Below, piece after piece: positions 11,514-25,796 of a stretch of 64,000 bases of DNA (within the stretch, counting starts at the first letter, position 1; every line of letters starts with the position of its first letter). Under the pieces are notes generated by a model. That model did not search any database, was not told the DNA's origin, and saw nothing but the letters and a program-made list of their open reading frames with translations. The translations under genes and the position numbers were made by a program. Location: positions 992,001 through 1,056,000 of the forward strand of contig NW_026705173.1 in assembly GCF_029867415.1 (NCBI RefSeq), written 5' to 3'. The stretch is from Vicia villosa (Eukaryota > Streptophyta > Magnoliopsida > Fabales > Fabaceae).

Positions 11514-12785
11514 TTTAAAAAAGTTCCCCTTTTACTATTTTTCTTGTGAGATTTAGGACTCACACTCTTCCTTATATATACTATTTAACTGATTATTAGT
11601 AGGTAAAGAATATACTTTAAATAAAAGAAATAAATTAATTTAACCTTTTTTAATATTTGCCTTATTTTGAGTTCATTTTTGAAAAGAAAAAAAATAAAAA
11701 TATTTTCAAAAGTGTATTTTAGTCAAATGGATGGGCAATTTAATAAGTTGTATATTTGTTATTTTTATTGTGTAATTATGGCTTTTCTTGAAGGACAATT
11801 TATTTGGTCGGTAGTATGCAAAAATTTGAAATTTTAATACTCTACTTCATATACTTGATAAATGATTAATTTAAATATATATCTTTCCTATCACACTAAA
11901 TTTATCCATTCACTTTTATAATTCTAATGGTCTATATTTATTCATTTAATGTTGAAGTTGTTCAAATTAATTAATTAATTCATTCATTTATTTCCTCTAT
12001 AAATATTAAATGATATTTGTTTTTCAATATGAAATCATAAATTTTATTATTATTTATATTATGTAATTTGTATGATGATAAGTTTTTTATTTGGAATTAA
12101 AAAATATCCAATAGTTTAACGGGTATAAATAACACTCTTTTAATACAATAATTACCATAATCATGTAAAAATGTCAATTCATAATTGAAATTTAAAAACA
12201 ATTTGTTTTAAAACATAAAACTATATTTATTAAAGTAGTAAAATTGTAACATAAATTAAAATTAGTGACTCTATACTGATAATCATAATATTTATATTTA
12301 TAATAATAAAAAAAGTACAAAAAATATTAGTTTTTACAAAATAAAGATAATATTGGACCATTATCTTATTTATGTGCAAATTAAATATCTTAATAAGCTA
12401 CATCTAATCGCCAATTATAGTCCAATTTAATTACTAAAATACCTATTATGTAAATTCTTTGATGATAAGTTTTTTTTGGAATTAAAAAAAATCCAATATT
12501 TCTCGCGTGTAAATAACTGTCTTTTAATATTATAATTATCATAATCAAGTAAAAATGTCAATTCATAATGCAAATTTAAAAAACTGTTTTAAAACATAAA
12601 ATGATATTTATAAAAGTAGTAAAATTGTAATATAAATTAAAATTATGACTCTAAATTTATAATCATAATATTTATATTTATTATAATAAAACGAAACAAA
12701 AGTATTGTTTTTTTTTACAAAATAAAGACAATATTTGACCGTTGTCTTATTGATGTGCAAAATAAATGTCTCAATAAACCACTTA

Positions 12786-14945
12786 TGTAACACCCTACAC
12801 ATATTTGTCTAGAATAATATGCATAAAGTATTATATATGGTTCATAAAGACAATAATTACATAATGTCGCAGCGGAAAGATAGTAATAAAAACATCACAA
12901 GCACGAGGTACAAGAGCCGAATGTATCATGGCCAAAATGATAATACATCCAAAATAGTACAATATCCAATAAAGTACTACAAGAGCATAAAATGCGAACA
13001 AAAGATAATATCTAGCATCAACGCCAAAGGGCTAATCCGCCTTGCCTGTGCCACGATCTTGCCTTGAGCCACCTGAAAAAGATAGAATTGGAATGGGATG
13101 AGATTACTAAATCTCAGTGAGCCCGCCTATCCTATTAGTCCACTCGGATCTAAAGGGTACATGCAAAACAAACGAATCCGCCGTGGATTCGGGTAATCCT
13201 CACATCCGGTACAAGTACGGAGCAACCAAATGACTTATCCACCATTGGACTCATCACATACAAACACACAAATCTAACACAAACAAGTATGCAAAACCCG
13301 TATCCTTATACGAGGAATCAAGAAGCGCGTTAATGCCTCGACTAGGTTATAGAACACACCCTCGATGAGTTACACCCACGTCTAATGTCAAGAGACTTGT
13401 ACAAGCACACTGCAAGAATGGTTGAATGGGTTCGCACAAGCCTAATTGGCCGCGAGATGACCTCAGCCGAAAGGGCGTCATTGTCCCAACAGCCACCTTT
13501 ACGCACGTGTGTTGACATCAAGTACAACACGCCATCTTAACACGTGAGCCCATCGGGCGAAAGCCTAGTGTGTAGTCTACTTGACCCCACTAGAGGTGAG
13601 TTACCGATTATGTGTTAACCTACGTGGTTACATAACCCCACCATACCGAGCACGCAAGTGTGTTAACACCAAGTGGGAAAGCCTCCAGACCCTCACAAGC
13701 ACACTGCAACGGTAGCTCAGGTGTGAGCCCAAGATCGCACGATCGGGGCTGTCCCATTGATCACAAAGCCCGGGACGACTCATTGATCACAAGGCCCGAG
13801 TCATAAAATCAACCTAGCCCCTGGCCCGCTTCGATTCATGCATACACACGCATAACAAGCGTAAAGTCACACAAAGCAATTCAATCCGAATGTTTAACCG
13901 AAACATCGGACACCACACACATTGTATCATCTTATCATCATAATATTCATGTCTAATCTCAAATGAATAAACAAAATTGTTGGGTAGCGTATCTACGTTA
14001 CGTATAATATCCATTCATGAGTAGCCAAACGGAAACAAGGTAAAAAGGTGCTACAAAATACTACTCATCAGACGTACATATGCGTACTAATAATTAAGGA
14101 GGGGTCCGATTACGATTAGAATCAGAAACTGCCCTCAGGGGAAGGAAAAATAAAGTTCTGCCCAGCACTGGCCGCTTAGCGGCCCGTAAGCGGGCTTTCC
14201 AGTGGCGAACCACAATTGTTTTCCCGCTTAGCGGCCTCACGTCCGCTTAGCGGGCTCGCGATATTTATTTTTTTCTCACAACAGCATCCTCCGCTTAGCG
14301 GGAAGACTGGGCCCGCTCAGCGGAACCGCGAATTTCTGGAAAAATGCCCAGTACCGCTTAGCGGTCTTAGCCCGCTTAGCGGCTCATAGCAGAAACAGAA
14401 AAAAATGCAGAACTCATCAGTTCTGTCCTGGGGTACTTTAACCCCCTTGATTTCACCTGCATGCACAAATTAGGGGTATATCCAGCCAACATACAGTATA
14501 AACAAGCAATCAACAACATCAAAACACGTTATTAGCAAGGATCTAAGCCTAATTTCTCCAAAACCCTTAAACCCCAAAAGTTCCCAAATGAGTCAAACCC
14601 CATTTTTCTATCTATGGACTCACCTTAGATGAACGAAGTGGAGCTGGGGCAAGGGAGATTTGGACGAAATTCGGAGCTTTGGGACAGATTCTCGAACATG
14701 CAAGGGTTGAAGTTCTTGGAGTGGCTTCCTTCTCTTCTCTTCCTCTTCTATTTCACGCTTCCAAACTTCTTCCCACAAAAATCTGTTTTGGAACAAAATG
14801 AGGGACCAAACAAGCCTTAGAACTTATGGTGAGCAAAATGTCACAATTGCCCTCCAACTAAATCATAATGCCCATTTTGCCATCTAGTTCTATCTCAACC
14901 AACATCATTACTATTTTTCTAAAAAGAATTAAATAGGGTATTACA
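12786..14945 (-). repeat. 3' LTR of the family A element
   Basis: This is the left LTR in window coordinates and the 3' LTR in element orientation. It has the hairpin at 13100-13115 and the CCGCTTAGCGG cluster around 14172-14382. It has the same length as the solo LTR in U1. A recurring 82-codon frame near 12819 is also found in the other two LTR copies and belongs to the LTR sequence, not to a gene. Confidence 0.93.
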
Positions 14946-14981
14946 TTCTCCCCCCCTTAATTAGAATTCGTCCTCGAATTC
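14946..14981 (-). other. PPT and pre-PPT hairpin of the family A element
   Basis: On the minus strand, GAATTCG-AGGA-CGAATTC (14964-14981) and then AATTAAGGGGGGGAGAA run up to the LTR boundary at 14945. The hairpin begins seven bases after the gag-pol stop codon. Confidence 0.85.
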
Positions 14982-14987
14982 GAAAAC

Positions 14988-17900
14988 TTACCAGAACAAA
15001 TGAGGATAGGATTCACGCATTTCTGACTCAAGCTCCCACGTAGCTTCCTCAGGACGCGCTTCGTCCCACAATACTTTCACGAGAGGTATCTCTTTGTTTC
15101 TTAGGGACTTGCTAGCATGCTCCAAAATACCGCAAGGTTGAGGATCATAGGAGAGATCTGGCTCTACTTCAACAGAATCTGGGAGGATAGGGTGAAAAAC
15201 GTCAGGCACGAACCTTCGGAGTTGAGACACATGGAACACATCATGCAGACCGGATAACGAAGGTGGCAATGCTAACTGATACGCCACTTCGCCTACCCGA
15301 CTCAAAATCTGATAGGGTCCCACATATCTCGGACTAAGCTTACGCGTTCTGAACGGTCCTCCCAACCTCAATCTCGGGGTGACCTTCAAATACACATGGT
15401 CCCCAACATCGAATTCCAAAGGCCTCCTTCGCTTGTCCGCATAACTTTTCTGTCGGTCTTGAGCTCTCTTAAGGTTATCTTGAATCACTTTGACCTTCTC
15501 AGTAGTCTCTTGTATAATCTCCGGTCCAAGAATACTCTTTTCTCCCACTTCAGCCCAACACACAGGAGATCGACACTTTCTCCCATATAGAGCCTCATAG
15601 GGAGCCATACCTAAGCTGGCATGGTAACTGTTATTATATGCGAACTCTACCAAGGGTAACTGATCCTTCCAACTCCCACCTTCTTCCAGAATACAAGCTC
15701 TTAACATATCTTCTACCGTCTGAATGGTTCTTTCTGTTTGCCCGTCAGTTTGAGGATGGTTGGAAGTACTCATATCCAGTCTAGTCCCCATTTCCTTATG
15801 GAACGCCTTCCAGAATCTCGAAGTGAACTTTGGATCTCGATCAGACACTATACTGGATGGTACACCGTGTAACCGCACAATCTCTGCTATGAAAAGTTTC
15901 GCGAGATGTATCACCTTGTGGGTCGTCTTTACAGGCAAAAAGTGAGCAGACTTAGTCAATCTATCCACTATTACCCATATGGAGTCATATCCGCCTCGAG
16001 CACGAGGTAGTCCCACAATGAAGTCCATAGAGATAGAATCCCACTTCCACACCGGTATCTCTAATGGTTGTAACATCCCGCCTGGTCGCTGATGTTCAAT
16101 CTTAACCTGTTGGCAGATAGGACACCGTGCCACATACTCTGCAATCTCCTTCTTCATTCCTGGCCACCAAAAGTCTTTCTTCAAATCTTGATACATTTTT
16201 GTCGATCCAGGATGAATAGAATATCTACTCTTGTGCGCCTCATCGAGAATTAAGCGTTTCAGTTCATCATCATCCGGTATATACATTCTTCCCTTAAATA
16301 AAAGAAGTCCATCAGGTGCTCTATTAAAGTCGGGCATACACTCACTTGCTTGCAATTGCTCGTCACATCCTTGAGTCACCCGAATCCTCTCTCTCAGTTC
16401 GTTCTGAATACTCAAGTTACTAATTAGTACACCATTGGGTGTCCAATCGAACTGGAGGTTGAGGTTCCGAAACTTCTCTAATAATCCATGTTCTAACATC
16501 ATCAACTCTGCAACCCGAAATTCCTTCCTGCTTAAGGCATCCGCTACCTTATTAGCCTTCCCTGGATGGTATCTCAGTTCAAAGTCGAAATCTTTAAGAT
16601 ATTCCATCCATCTTCTTTGCCGCATGTTCAACTCCTTCTGATCGAAGAGGTACTTCAAGCTCTTATGATCACTGAACATCTCAAAGTGAACTCCATACAA
16701 GTAGTGACGCCATACCTTGAGTGCAAAGACTATTGCCGCAAGCTCAAGGTCATGAGTAGGGTAATTCTCTTCATGAGATTTCAATTGTCGAGACGCATAA
16801 GCCACGACTTTACCGTCTTGCATCAATACTCCGCCTAAACCTTTCTTAGAAGCATCACAGAACACTTCGTAAGATCGGTCTGGGTCTGGAATCACTAGTA
16901 CAGGTGCAGTGGTCAACTTCTTCTTAAGTTTCTGGAAACTCTCCTCACATTCGGAGTCCCACTCAAATGCAACCTCCTTCCGGGTAAGTCTTGTCATTGG
17001 TAATGCTAATTTAGCGAATCCCATGATAAACCTCCGGTAATAACCTGCCAAACCTAGGAAACTTCTGACTTCTGTCACACTCTTCGGTCGATCCCAATTC
17101 ACCACCGCTTCTACTTTAGAAGGATCCACTGCCACGCCTCCTCCTGAGATGACGTGACCAAGGAAACTTACTTCGGATAACCAAAACTCACACTTACTGA
17201 ACTTGGCATACAATTGCTTCTCTCGAAGAGTAGACAACACAATCCGCAAATGCTCGACGTGTTCTTCCGGAGAACGTGAGTACACTAAGATGTCATCAAT
17301 GAAGATCACTACAAACTGATCCAGGTACGGTTGAAAAATTCGATTCATATAATCCATGAAAACCGCCGGAGCATTAGTCACACCAAAAGGCATAACTAAA
17401 AACTCGTAATGACCATACCGAGTCCTGAATGCAGTCTTAGGTATATCTGAGCTCTTAACCCGAATCTGATGATATCCTGACCTGAGATCAATCTTCGAGA
17501 ACACACTGGCTCCTTTCAACTGATCCAGGAGGTCATCAATCCGCGGTAAGGGGTATTTGTTCTTTATAGTGACCTTATTCAGCTGACGATAGTCGATGCA
17601 CAAACGCATACTCCCATCCTTCTTTTTCACCAATAGAACAGGAGCCCCCCATGGAGAAACACTGGGCCGAATAAAATGCTTAGCTAGAAGTTCTTCCAGC
17701 TGGCTCTTCAGTTCTCTGAGTTCAATAGGAGACATCCGATATGGAGTGATAGAAACTGGGGCAGTGCCAGGAATAAGATCAATTGAGAATTCCGCTTCCC
17801 TTTCCGGAGGAAGAGAAGTGATATCCTCAGGAAAGACATCAGGATATTCGCACACTACAGGTATTTCCGACAATACCACCCTCACGGAGGGTTCTTCGGA

Positions 17901-19376
17901 AAGAATCAAAAGAAAAGATCTTTCTTGTGAAAAGAGATAATTGACCGCGCTGATCGTACCTTCAATCAACTTGGTAATGGCATCGTCGGAGGATGTTTCT
18001 TTAGCAGGAATGAATATGGCTTTTTCCTTGCAACCAATATACACCGAATTAGGAGACAACCAATCCATTCCAAGAATGACATCGAGTCTCTTAAGAGGTA
18101 AGCAAATTAGATCAATCGGAAAGTCACGACCATTAAAAGATACTGAACAATCCTTACAAATCAGTCGAGCTTCCACTGTATCGTCCGTGGTTGAAGAAAT
18201 GACCATAGGGTCGGGTAAGGGAGTAACCTCCAAACCAAGTCGGTAAGCACACTCGGTAGAGATAAAAGAATGCGTAGCTCCGCAATCAACTAACACACAC
18301 AAGGGTTGATTGTTTACATAACAAGTACCTGCGATGAGATTGTTGTTCCCTTTGGCCTTTCTTGCATCCAAGGTATAGACGCGACCTGTGGTCTTCTCCT
18401 GAGTTTTCTTCTTCTTGGGACAATACGTAGATGTGTGACCTTGCTCGCCACACTCATAACAAGTCACTGAAGTGAGCTTGCAATCCCCAGGGTGTCTTCT
18501 TTTACACTTGTCACAATAAGGGTGTCGATTGGATTGGTCACCATAGCCTTGCTTCTTCTTTGATGGAGAGTTACGGGGCTTTAGGTGCTGAGTAGATCTT
18601 CCTTGGTCTCTAAAGTTAACCCTGTTTTGATTCCTTTCTTCTTGAACTCTCTTCAAGCTGTTTTCGGCAACGTAGCACTGCCTCAAACATTCAGCATACG
18701 TGGTGAACTCCCTCTGGGACACACTATGAGCAATATCGGCCCTCAAACCCATCAAGAATTGATCAATCTTCCATAGCTCGTCAGGAGCATAAACAGCCTG
18801 TCGTGAGTAATCAGCCATATCTTCAAACTTTTCAGCATACTCGGAAACAGACAAATTGCCTTGCTTGAAATTCTGGAATTCTCTTTCTCTTTGGGTCCGA
18901 ACACTGTTAGGGAAATACTTCTCTAGAAATGCCGCCTTGAAATGATGCCAGTCCTTAGGGATCTCCTGGGTAGTGAAATAGGTAGACGCAGTATTCCACC
19001 ACCTAAGAGCTGGTCCTTTCATCTTCTGAGTAGCGAAGATCACCTTCTCTTCTTCGTTACACTGGATTGCCTGGAATATCCTCTCCATACTAGCCAACCA
19101 GTCATGAGCTATTACTGGGTCTAAGCCACCTGCAAACTCTGGGGGATCCATTCTGAAGAAAGCACGAAAATCTGGCCCTGCTGGAGCTTGGGGAACAGGA
19201 ACCGGAGCAGGAGGTTGTTGTCCCTGCATACCCTGCATCATCTGCATCATCATCTGATTCTGCTGTTGCATCTGTTGCATTATCTGCTGCCAAGGTACGC
19301 CTGCATTCCCAGCTGCTTGCTCGGATTCCACATTCCTAGTTCTTGGCCTTCCGGGACCTCTGCGCTGCTCAGCCAT
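14988..19376 (-). CDS. Intact gag-pol polyprotein, Ty3/gypsy (1,462 aa)
   Basis: One open frame. I chose the ATG at 19374-19376 because the [12 protein letters not shown] start is shared with the family-B element; the frame is open 36 codons further up. In order: Gln/Met-rich segment (30-55), gag domain (about 84-254), a zinc knuckle-like CxxC-H-C (288-299) and a canonical CX2CX4HX4C (306-319), aspartic protease with VLVDCGAT (Asp364), reverse transcriptase with Asp630 and FIDD (Asp694/695), RNase H (Asp841, Glu878, Asp903, Asp946), integrase HHCC (1048, 1055, 1085, 1088) and DD35E (Asp1118, Asp1179, Glu1215), GPY (1353-1355) and a chromodomain-like end. It makes the capsid and copies and inserts the element. 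No key residue is missing. Confidence 0.95.
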   Translation of the reverse strand: MAEQRRGPGRPRTRNVESEQAAGNAGVPWQQIMQQMQQQNQMMMQMMQGMQGQQPPAPVPVPQAPAGPDFRAFFRMDPPEFAGGLDPVIAHDWLASMERIFQAIQCNEEEKVIFATQKMKGPALRWWNTASTYFTTQEIPKDWHHFKAAFLEKYFPNSVRTQREREFQNFKQGNLSVSEYAEKFEDMADYSRQAVYAPDELWKIDQFLMGLRADIAHSVSQREFTTYAECLRQCYVAENSLKRVQEERNQNRVNFRDQGRSTQHLKPRNSPSKKKQGYGDQSNRHPYCDKCKRRHPGDCKLTSVTCYECGEQGHTSTYCPKKKKTQEKTTGRVYTLDARKAKGNNNLIAGTCYVNNQPLCVLVDCGATHSFISTECAYRLGLEVTPLPDPMVISSTTDDTVEARLICKDCSVSFNGRDFPIDLICLPLKRLDVILGMDWLSPNSVYIGCKEKAIFIPAKETSSDDAITKLIEGTISAVNYLFSQERSFLLILSEEPSVRVVLSEIPVVCEYPDVFPEDITSLPPEREAEFSIDLIPGTAPVSITPYRMSPIELRELKSQLEELLAKHFIRPSVSPWGAPVLLVKKKDGSMRLCIDYRQLNKVTIKNKYPLPRIDDLLDQLKGASVFSKIDLRSGYHQIRVKSSDIPKTAFRTRYGHYEFLVMPFGVTNAPAVFMDYMNRIFQPYLDQFVVIFIDDILVYSRSPEEHVEHLRIVLSTLREKQLYAKFSKCEFWLSEVSFLGHVISGGGVAVDPSKVEAVVNWDRPKSVTEVRSFLGLAGYYRRFIMGFAKLALPMTRLTRKEVAFEWDSECEESFQKLKKKLTTAPVLVIPDPDRSYEVFCDASKKGLGGVLMQDGKVVAYASRQLKSHEENYPTHDLELAAIVFALKVWRHYLYGVHFEMFSDHKSLKYLFDQKELNMRQRRWMEYLKDFDFELRYHPGKANKVADALSRKEFRVAELMMLEHGLLEKFRNLNLQFDWTPNGVLISNLSIQNELRERIRVTQGCDEQLQASECMPDFNRAPDGLLLFKGRMYIPDDDELKRLILDEAHKSRYSIHPGSTKMYQDLKKDFWWPGMKKEIAEYVARCPICQQVKIEHQRPGGMLQPLEIPVWKWDSISMDFIVGLPRARGGYDSIWVIVDRLTKSAHFLPVKTTHKVIHLAKLFIAEIVRLHGVPSSIVSDRDPKFTSRFWKAFHKEMGTRLDMSTSNHPQTDGQTERTIQTVEDMLRACILEEGGSWKDQLPLVEFAYNNSYHASLGMAPYEALYGRKCRSPVCWAEVGEKSILGPEIIQETTEKVKVIQDNLKRAQDRQKSYADKRRRPLEFDVGDHVYLKVTPRLRLGGPFRTRKLSPRYVGPYQILSRVGEVAYQLALPPSLSGLHDVFHVSQLRRFVPDVFHPILPDSVEVEPDLSYDPQPCGILEHASKSLRNKEIPLVKVLWDEARPEEATWELESEMRESYPHLFW

Positions 19377-19519
19377 CTCCCTGTCTGTCCTACACACGGA
19401 ATTAAGTTGATCAGGCTCAATGCCATAGGTAAGACACACAGAATCATGCCGGCTATACACATATGAGGCAGAATTGTGCTGCATTATGATGTGTCTTTAG
19501 CAAAGCCGAGAATCGACCA

Positions 19520-19531
19520 GCTCTGATACCA
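19520..19531 (-). other. Primer binding site, tRNA-Met type (family A)
   Basis: TGGTATCAGAGC on the minus strand lies two bases inside the right-hand (5') LTR at 19534. It is complementary to the 3' end of plant initiator tRNA-Met, the usual primer for this group. Confidence 0.9.
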
Positions 19532-19533
19532 AC

Positions 19534-21693
19534 TGTAACACCCTACACATATTTGTCTAGAATAATATGCATAAAGTATTATATATGGTTCATAAAGACA
19601 ATAATTACATAATGTCGCAGCGGAAAGATAGTAATAAAAACATCACAAGCACGAGGTACAAGAGCCGAATGTATCATGGCCAAAATGATAATACATCCAA
19701 AATAGTACAATATCCAATAAAGTACTACAAGAGCATAAAATGCGAACAAAAGATAATATCTAGCATCAACGCCAAAGGGCTAATCCGCCTTGCCTTTGCC
19801 ACGATCTTGCCTTGAGCCACCTGAAAAAGATAGAATTGGAATGGGATGAGATTACTAAATCTCAGTGAGCCCGCCTATCCTATTAGTCCACTCGGATCTA
19901 AAGGGTACATGCAAAACAAACGAATCCGCCATGGATTCGGGTAATCCTCACATCCGGTACAAGTACGGAGCAACCAAATGACTTATCCACCATTGGACTC
20001 ATCACATACAAACACACAAATCTAACACAAACAAGTATGCAAAACCCGTATCCTTATACGAGGAATCAAGAAGCGCGTTAATGCCTCGACTAGGTTATAG
20101 AACACACCCTCGATGAGTTACACCCACGTCTAATGTCAAGAGACTTGTACAAGCACACTGCAAGAATGGTTGAATGGGTTCGCACAAGCCTAATTGGCCG
20201 CGAGATGACCTCAGCCGAAAGGGCGTCATTGTCCCAACAGCCACCTTTACGCACGTGTGTTGACATCAAGTACAACACGCCATCTTAACACGTGAGCCCA
20301 TCGGGCGAAAGCCTAGTGTGTAGTCTACTTGACCCCACTAGAGGTGAGTTACCGATTATGTGTTAACCTACGTGGTTACATAACCCCACCATACCGAGCA
20401 CGCAAGTGTGTTAACACCAAGTGGGAAAGCCTCCAGACCCTCACAAGCACACTGCAACGGTAGCTCAGGTGTGAGCCCAAGATCGCACGATCGGGGCTGT
20501 CCCATTGATCACAAAGCCCGGGACGACTCATTGATCACAAGGCCCGAGTCATAAAATCAACCTAGCCCCTGGCCCGCTTCGATTCATGCATACACACGCA
20601 TAACAAGCGTAAAGTCACACAAAGCAATTCAATCCGAATGTTTAACCGAAACATCGGACACCACACACATTGTATCATCTTATCATCATAATATTCATGT
20701 CTAATCTCAAATGAATAAACAAAATTGTTGGGTAGCGTATCTACGTTACGTATAATATCCATTCATGAGTAGCCAAACGGAAACAAGGTAAAAAGGTGCT
20801 ACAAAATACTACTCATCAGACGTACATATGCGTACTAATAATTAAGGAGGGGTCCGATTACGATTAGAATCAGAAACTGCCCTCAGGGGAAGGAAAAATA
20901 AAGTTCTGCCCAGCACTGGCCGCTTAGCGGCCCGTAAGCGGGCTTTCCAGTGGCGAACCACAATTGTTTTCCCGCTTAGCGGCCTCACGTCCGCTTAGCG
21001 GGCTCGCGATATTTATTTTTTTCTCACAACAGCATCCTCCGCTTAGCGGGAAGACTGGGCCCGCTCAGCGGAACCGCGAATTTCTGGAAAAATGCCCAGT
21101 ACCGCTTAGCGGTCTTAGCCCGCTTAGCGGCTCATAGCAGAAACAGAAAAAAATGCAGAACTCATCAGTTCTGTCCTGGGGTACTTTAACCCCCTTGATT
21201 TCACCTGCATGCACAAATTAGGGGTATATCCAGCCAACATACAGTATAAACAAGCAATCAACAACATCAAAACACGTTATTAGCAAGGATCTAAGCCTAA
21301 TTTCTCCAAAACCCTTAAACCCCAAAAGTTCCCAAATGAGTCAAACCCCATTTTTCTATCTATGGACTCACCTTAGATGAACGAAGTGGAGCTGGGGCAA
21401 GGGAGATTTGGACGAAATTCGGAGCTTTGGGACAGATTCTCGAACATGCAAGGGTTGAAGTTCTTGGAGTGGCTTCCTTCTCTTCTCTTCCTCTTCTATT
21501 TCACGCTTCCAAACTTCTTCCCACAAAAATCTGTTTTGGAACAAAATGAGGGACCAAACAAGCCTTAGAACTTATGGTGAGCAAAATGTCACAATTGCCC
21601 TCCAACTAAATCATAATGCCCATTTTGCCATCTAGTTCTATCTCAACCAACATCATTACTATTTTTCTAAAAAGAATTAAATAGGGTATTACA
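19534..21693 (-). repeat. 5' LTR of the family A element
   Basis: This LTR should carry the element's promoter. On the minus strand the donor-like AAG|GTGAGTC is at 21371 and the acceptor-like CTTTTTCAG ends at 19821, bounding a candidate leader intron of about 1.55 kb that contains the palindrome cluster (20920-21130) and ends just after the hairpin (19848-19863). Confidence 0.93.
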
Positions 21694-21756
21694 ACTTATA
21701 TTAGCCAATTATAATCCAATTTCAATATCAAAATACCTGTCATCGTACTATTGATT

Positions 21757-21788
<32 letters not shown>

Positions 21789-21987
21789 GTTATTAGTAAA
21801 CATATAGGAGAAAATACATTATTATACCTTTTACTAATAAATTTGATATCTAATCACATCCCTTCATTTTTATTATATGTGTCTCGGACATTATTATACA
21901 TACATTATTATATGACTATGACCAAACCATAATTCAAAACACAAATAGGGTATGCCTTTTTCCATTTTTTTTAAATGGCAAAATTTA

Positions 21988-22334
21988 TCATCCTATAGTA
22001 CAACAACATTTATAAGAACTAGGATAAATTACTCTGCAGGTACCACCTTTCTTAAATCCGCTTTTAATACAATTTGTATTGCATTTCCATCAGATGCACA
22101 TTGACCTTCCATACATTTGATATCCATAAGGCTGTACTCACCCCTTGATAAACCTACAACCAAACAAACTTCATTATAGATCTTGTGTTCTTAAGTATAT
22201 CGGAGTATGTAGATTGAATATCAAGTATACAACTAGAGAGAAAAAACAAACTTTTATTTACTACCTGAAAGCAACATCATAGAAATGAACAAAATCAAGC
22301 AAAAATAAGATCGATTGAATAACACTGAGGCCAT
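21988..22334 (-). pseudogene. DEFL peptide gene copy C3, frameshifted
   Basis: Exon 1 22265-22334, intron 22154-22264, exon 2 down to 21988; premature TAA at 22029-22031 after the shared one-base deletion. The family-A element lies about 0.3 kb downstream of its stop in the same unit, so the gene itself is not interrupted. Confidence 0.8.
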
Positions 22335-23889
22335 TTTAAAAAAGTTCCCCTTTTACTATTTTTCTTGTGAGATTTAGGACTCACACTCTTCCTTATATAT
22401 ACTATTTAACTGCTTATTAGTAGGTAAAGAATATACTTTAAATAAAAGAAATAAATTAATTTAACCTTTTTTAATATTTGCCTTATTTTGAGTTCATTTT
22501 TGAAAAGAAAAAAAATAAAAATATTTTCAAAAGTGTATTTTAGTCAAATGGATGGGCAATTTAATAAGTTGTATATTTGTTATTTTTATTGTGTAATTAT
22601 GGCTTTTCTTGAAGGACAATTTATTTGGTCGGTAGTATGCAAAAATTTGAAATTTTAATACTCTACTTCATATACTTGATAAATGATTAATTTAAATATA
22701 TATCTTTCCTATCACACTAAATTTATCCATTCACTTTTATAATTCTAATGGTCTATATTTATTCATTTAATGTTGAAGTTGTTCAAATTAATTAATTAAT
22801 TCATTCATTTATTTCCTCTATAAATATTAAATGATATTTGTTTTTCAATATGAAATCATAAATTTTATTATTATTTATATTATGTAATTTGTATGATGAT
22901 AAGTTTTTTATTTGGAATTAAAAAATATCCAATAGTTTAACGGGTATAAATAACACTCTTTTAATACAATAATTACCATAATCATGTAAAAATGTCAATT
23001 CATAATTGAAATTTAAAAACAAGTTGTTTTAAAACATAAAACTATATTTATTAAAGTAGTAAAATTGTAACATAAATTAAAATTAGTGACTCTATACTGA
23101 TAATCATAATATTTATATTTATAATAATAAAAAAAGTACAAAAAATATTAGTTTTTACAAAATAAAGATAATATTGGACCATTATCTTATTTATGTGCAA
23201 ATTAAATATCTTAATAAGCTACATCTAATCGCCAATTATAGTCCAATTTAATTACTAAAATACCTATTATGTAAATTCTTTGATGATAAGTTTTTTTTGG
23301 AATTAAAAAAAATCCAATATTTCTCGCGTGTAAATAACTGTCTTTTAATATTATAATTATCATAATCAAGTAAAAAAGTCAATTCATAATGCAAATTTAA
23401 AAAATTGTTTTAAAACATAAAATGATATTTATAAAAGTAGTAAAATTGTAATATAAATTAAAATTATGACTCTAAATTAATAATCATAATATTTATATTT
23501 ATTATAATAAAACGAAACAAAAGTATTGTTTTTTTTTACAAAATAAAGACAATATTTGACCGTTGTCTTATTGATGTGCAAAATAAATGTCTCAATAAAC
23601 CACTTATATTAGCCAATTATAATCCAATTTCAATATCAAAATACCTGTCATCGTACTATTGATTTTAATAATAATAATAATAATAATAAAGTTATTAGTA
23701 AACATATAGGAGAAAATACATTATTATACCTTTTACTCATTAATATGACATCTAGTCACATCCCTTCATTTTTATTATATGTGTCTCGGACTTTATTATA
23801 CATACATTATTATATGACTATGACCAAACCATAATTCAAAACACAAATAGGGTATGCCTTTTTCCATTTTTTTTAAATGGCAAAATTTA

Positions 23890-24236
23890 TCATCCTATAG
23901 TACAACAACATTTATAAGAACTAGGATAAATTACTCTGCAGGTACCACCTTTCTTAAATCCGCTTTTAATACAATTTGTATTGCATTTCCATCAGATGCA
24001 CATTGACCTTCCATACATTTGATATCCATAAGGCTGTACTCACCCCTTGATAAACCTACAACCAAACAAACTTCATTATAGATCTTGTGTTCTTAAGTAT
24101 ATCGGAGTATGTAGATTGAATATCAAGTATACAACTAGAGAGAAAAAACAAACTTTTATTTACTACCTGAAAGCAACATCATAGAAATGAACAAAATCAA
24201 GCAAAAATAAGATCGATTGAATAACACTGAGGCCAT
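23890..24236 (-). pseudogene. DEFL peptide gene copy C4, frameshifted
   Basis: Exon 1 24167-24236, intron 24056-24166, exon 2 down to 23890; premature TAA at 23931-23933. Its downstream flank (ATTAATATGACATC near 23740) is shared with C5 only, so these two units look like recent duplicates of one another. The 5' leader has switched to the GTTCTCC form used by the intact copies on the right. Confidence 0.8.
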
Positions 24237-25796
24237 TTTAAAAAAGTTCTCCTTTTACTATTTTTCTTGTGAGATTTAGGACTCACACTCTTCCTTATAT
24301 ATACTATTTAACTGATTATTAGTAGGTAAAGAATATACTTTAAAGAAAAGAAATAAATTAATTTAACCTTTTTTAATATTTTCCTTGTTTTAAGTTCATT
24401 TTTGAAAAGAAAAAAAATAAAAAATATTTTCAAAAGTGTATTTTAGTCAAATGGATGGGAAATTTAATAAGTTGTATATTTGTTATTTTTATTGTGTAAT
24501 TATGGCTTTTCTTGAAGGACAATTTATTTGGTCGGTAGTATGCAAAAATTTGAAATTTTAATACTCTACTTCATATACTTGATAAATGATTAATTTAAAT
24601 ATATATCTTTCCTATCACACTAAATTTATCCATTCATTTTTATAATTCTAATGGTCTATATTTATTCATTTAATGTTGAAGTTGTTCAAATTAATTAATT
24701 AATTAATTCATTCATTTATTTCCTCTATAAATATTAAATGATATTTGTTTTTCAATATGAAATCATAAATTTTATTATTATTTATATTATGTAATTTGTA
24801 TGATGATAAGTTTTTTATTTGGAATTAAAAAATATCCAATAGTTTAACGGGTATAAATAACACTCTTTTAATACAATAATTACCATAATCATGTAAAAAT
24901 GTCTATTCATAATTGAAATTTAAAAACAAGTTGTTTTAAAACATAAAACTATATTTATTAAAGTAGTAAAATTGTAACATAAATTAAAATTAGTGACTCT
25001 ATACTGATAATCATAATATTTATATTTATAATAATAAAAAAAGTACAAAAAATATTAGTTTTTACAAAATAAAGATAATATTGGACCATTATCTTATTTA
25101 TGTGCAAATTAAATATCTTAATAAGCTACATCTAATCGCCAATTATAGTCCAATTTAATTACTAAAATACCTATTATGTAAATTCTTTGATGATAAGTTT
25201 TTTTTGGAATTAAAAAAAATCCAATATTTCTCGCGTGTAAATAACTGTCTTTTAATATTATAATTATCATAATCAAGTAAAAAAGTCAATTCATAATGCA
25301 AATTTAAAAAATTGTTTTAAAACATAAAATGATATTTATAAAAGTAGTAAAATTGTAATATAAATTAAAATTATGACTCTAAATTAATAATCATAATATT
25401 TATATTTATTATAATAAAACGAAACAAAAGTATTGTTTTTTTTTACAAAATAAAGACAATATTTGACCGTTGTCTTATTGATGTGCAAAATAAATGTCTC
25501 AATAAACCACTTATATTAGCCAATTATAATCCAATTTCAATATCAAAATACCTGTCATCGTACTATTGATTTTAATAATAATAATAATAATAATAAAGTT
25601 ATTAGTAAACATATAGGAGAAAATACATTATTATACCTTTTACTCATTAATATGACATCTAGTCACATCCCTTCATTTTTATTATATGTGTCTCGGACTT
25701 TATTATACATACATTATTATATGACTATGACCAAACCATAATTCAAAACACAAATAGGGTATGCCTTTTTCCATTTTTTTTAAATGGCAAAATTTA

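Larger units (their letters stand above)
12786..21693 (-). mobile_element. Complete Ty3/gypsy chromovirus, family A (8,908 bp)
   Basis: Two 2,160-bp LTRs (12786-14945 and 19534-21693) enclose one gag-pol frame on the minus strand. The target duplication actta is at 12781-12785 and 21694-21698. The primer site lies at the right-hand LTR and the PPT at the left-hand LTR, as expected for a minus-strand element. By eye I see only about two differences between the LTRs (near 13048 and 13183), so insertion was recent. The motif order, GPY/F module and C-terminal chromodomain-like end suit the Tekay/Del clade; the clade is inferred. Confidence 0.95.
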
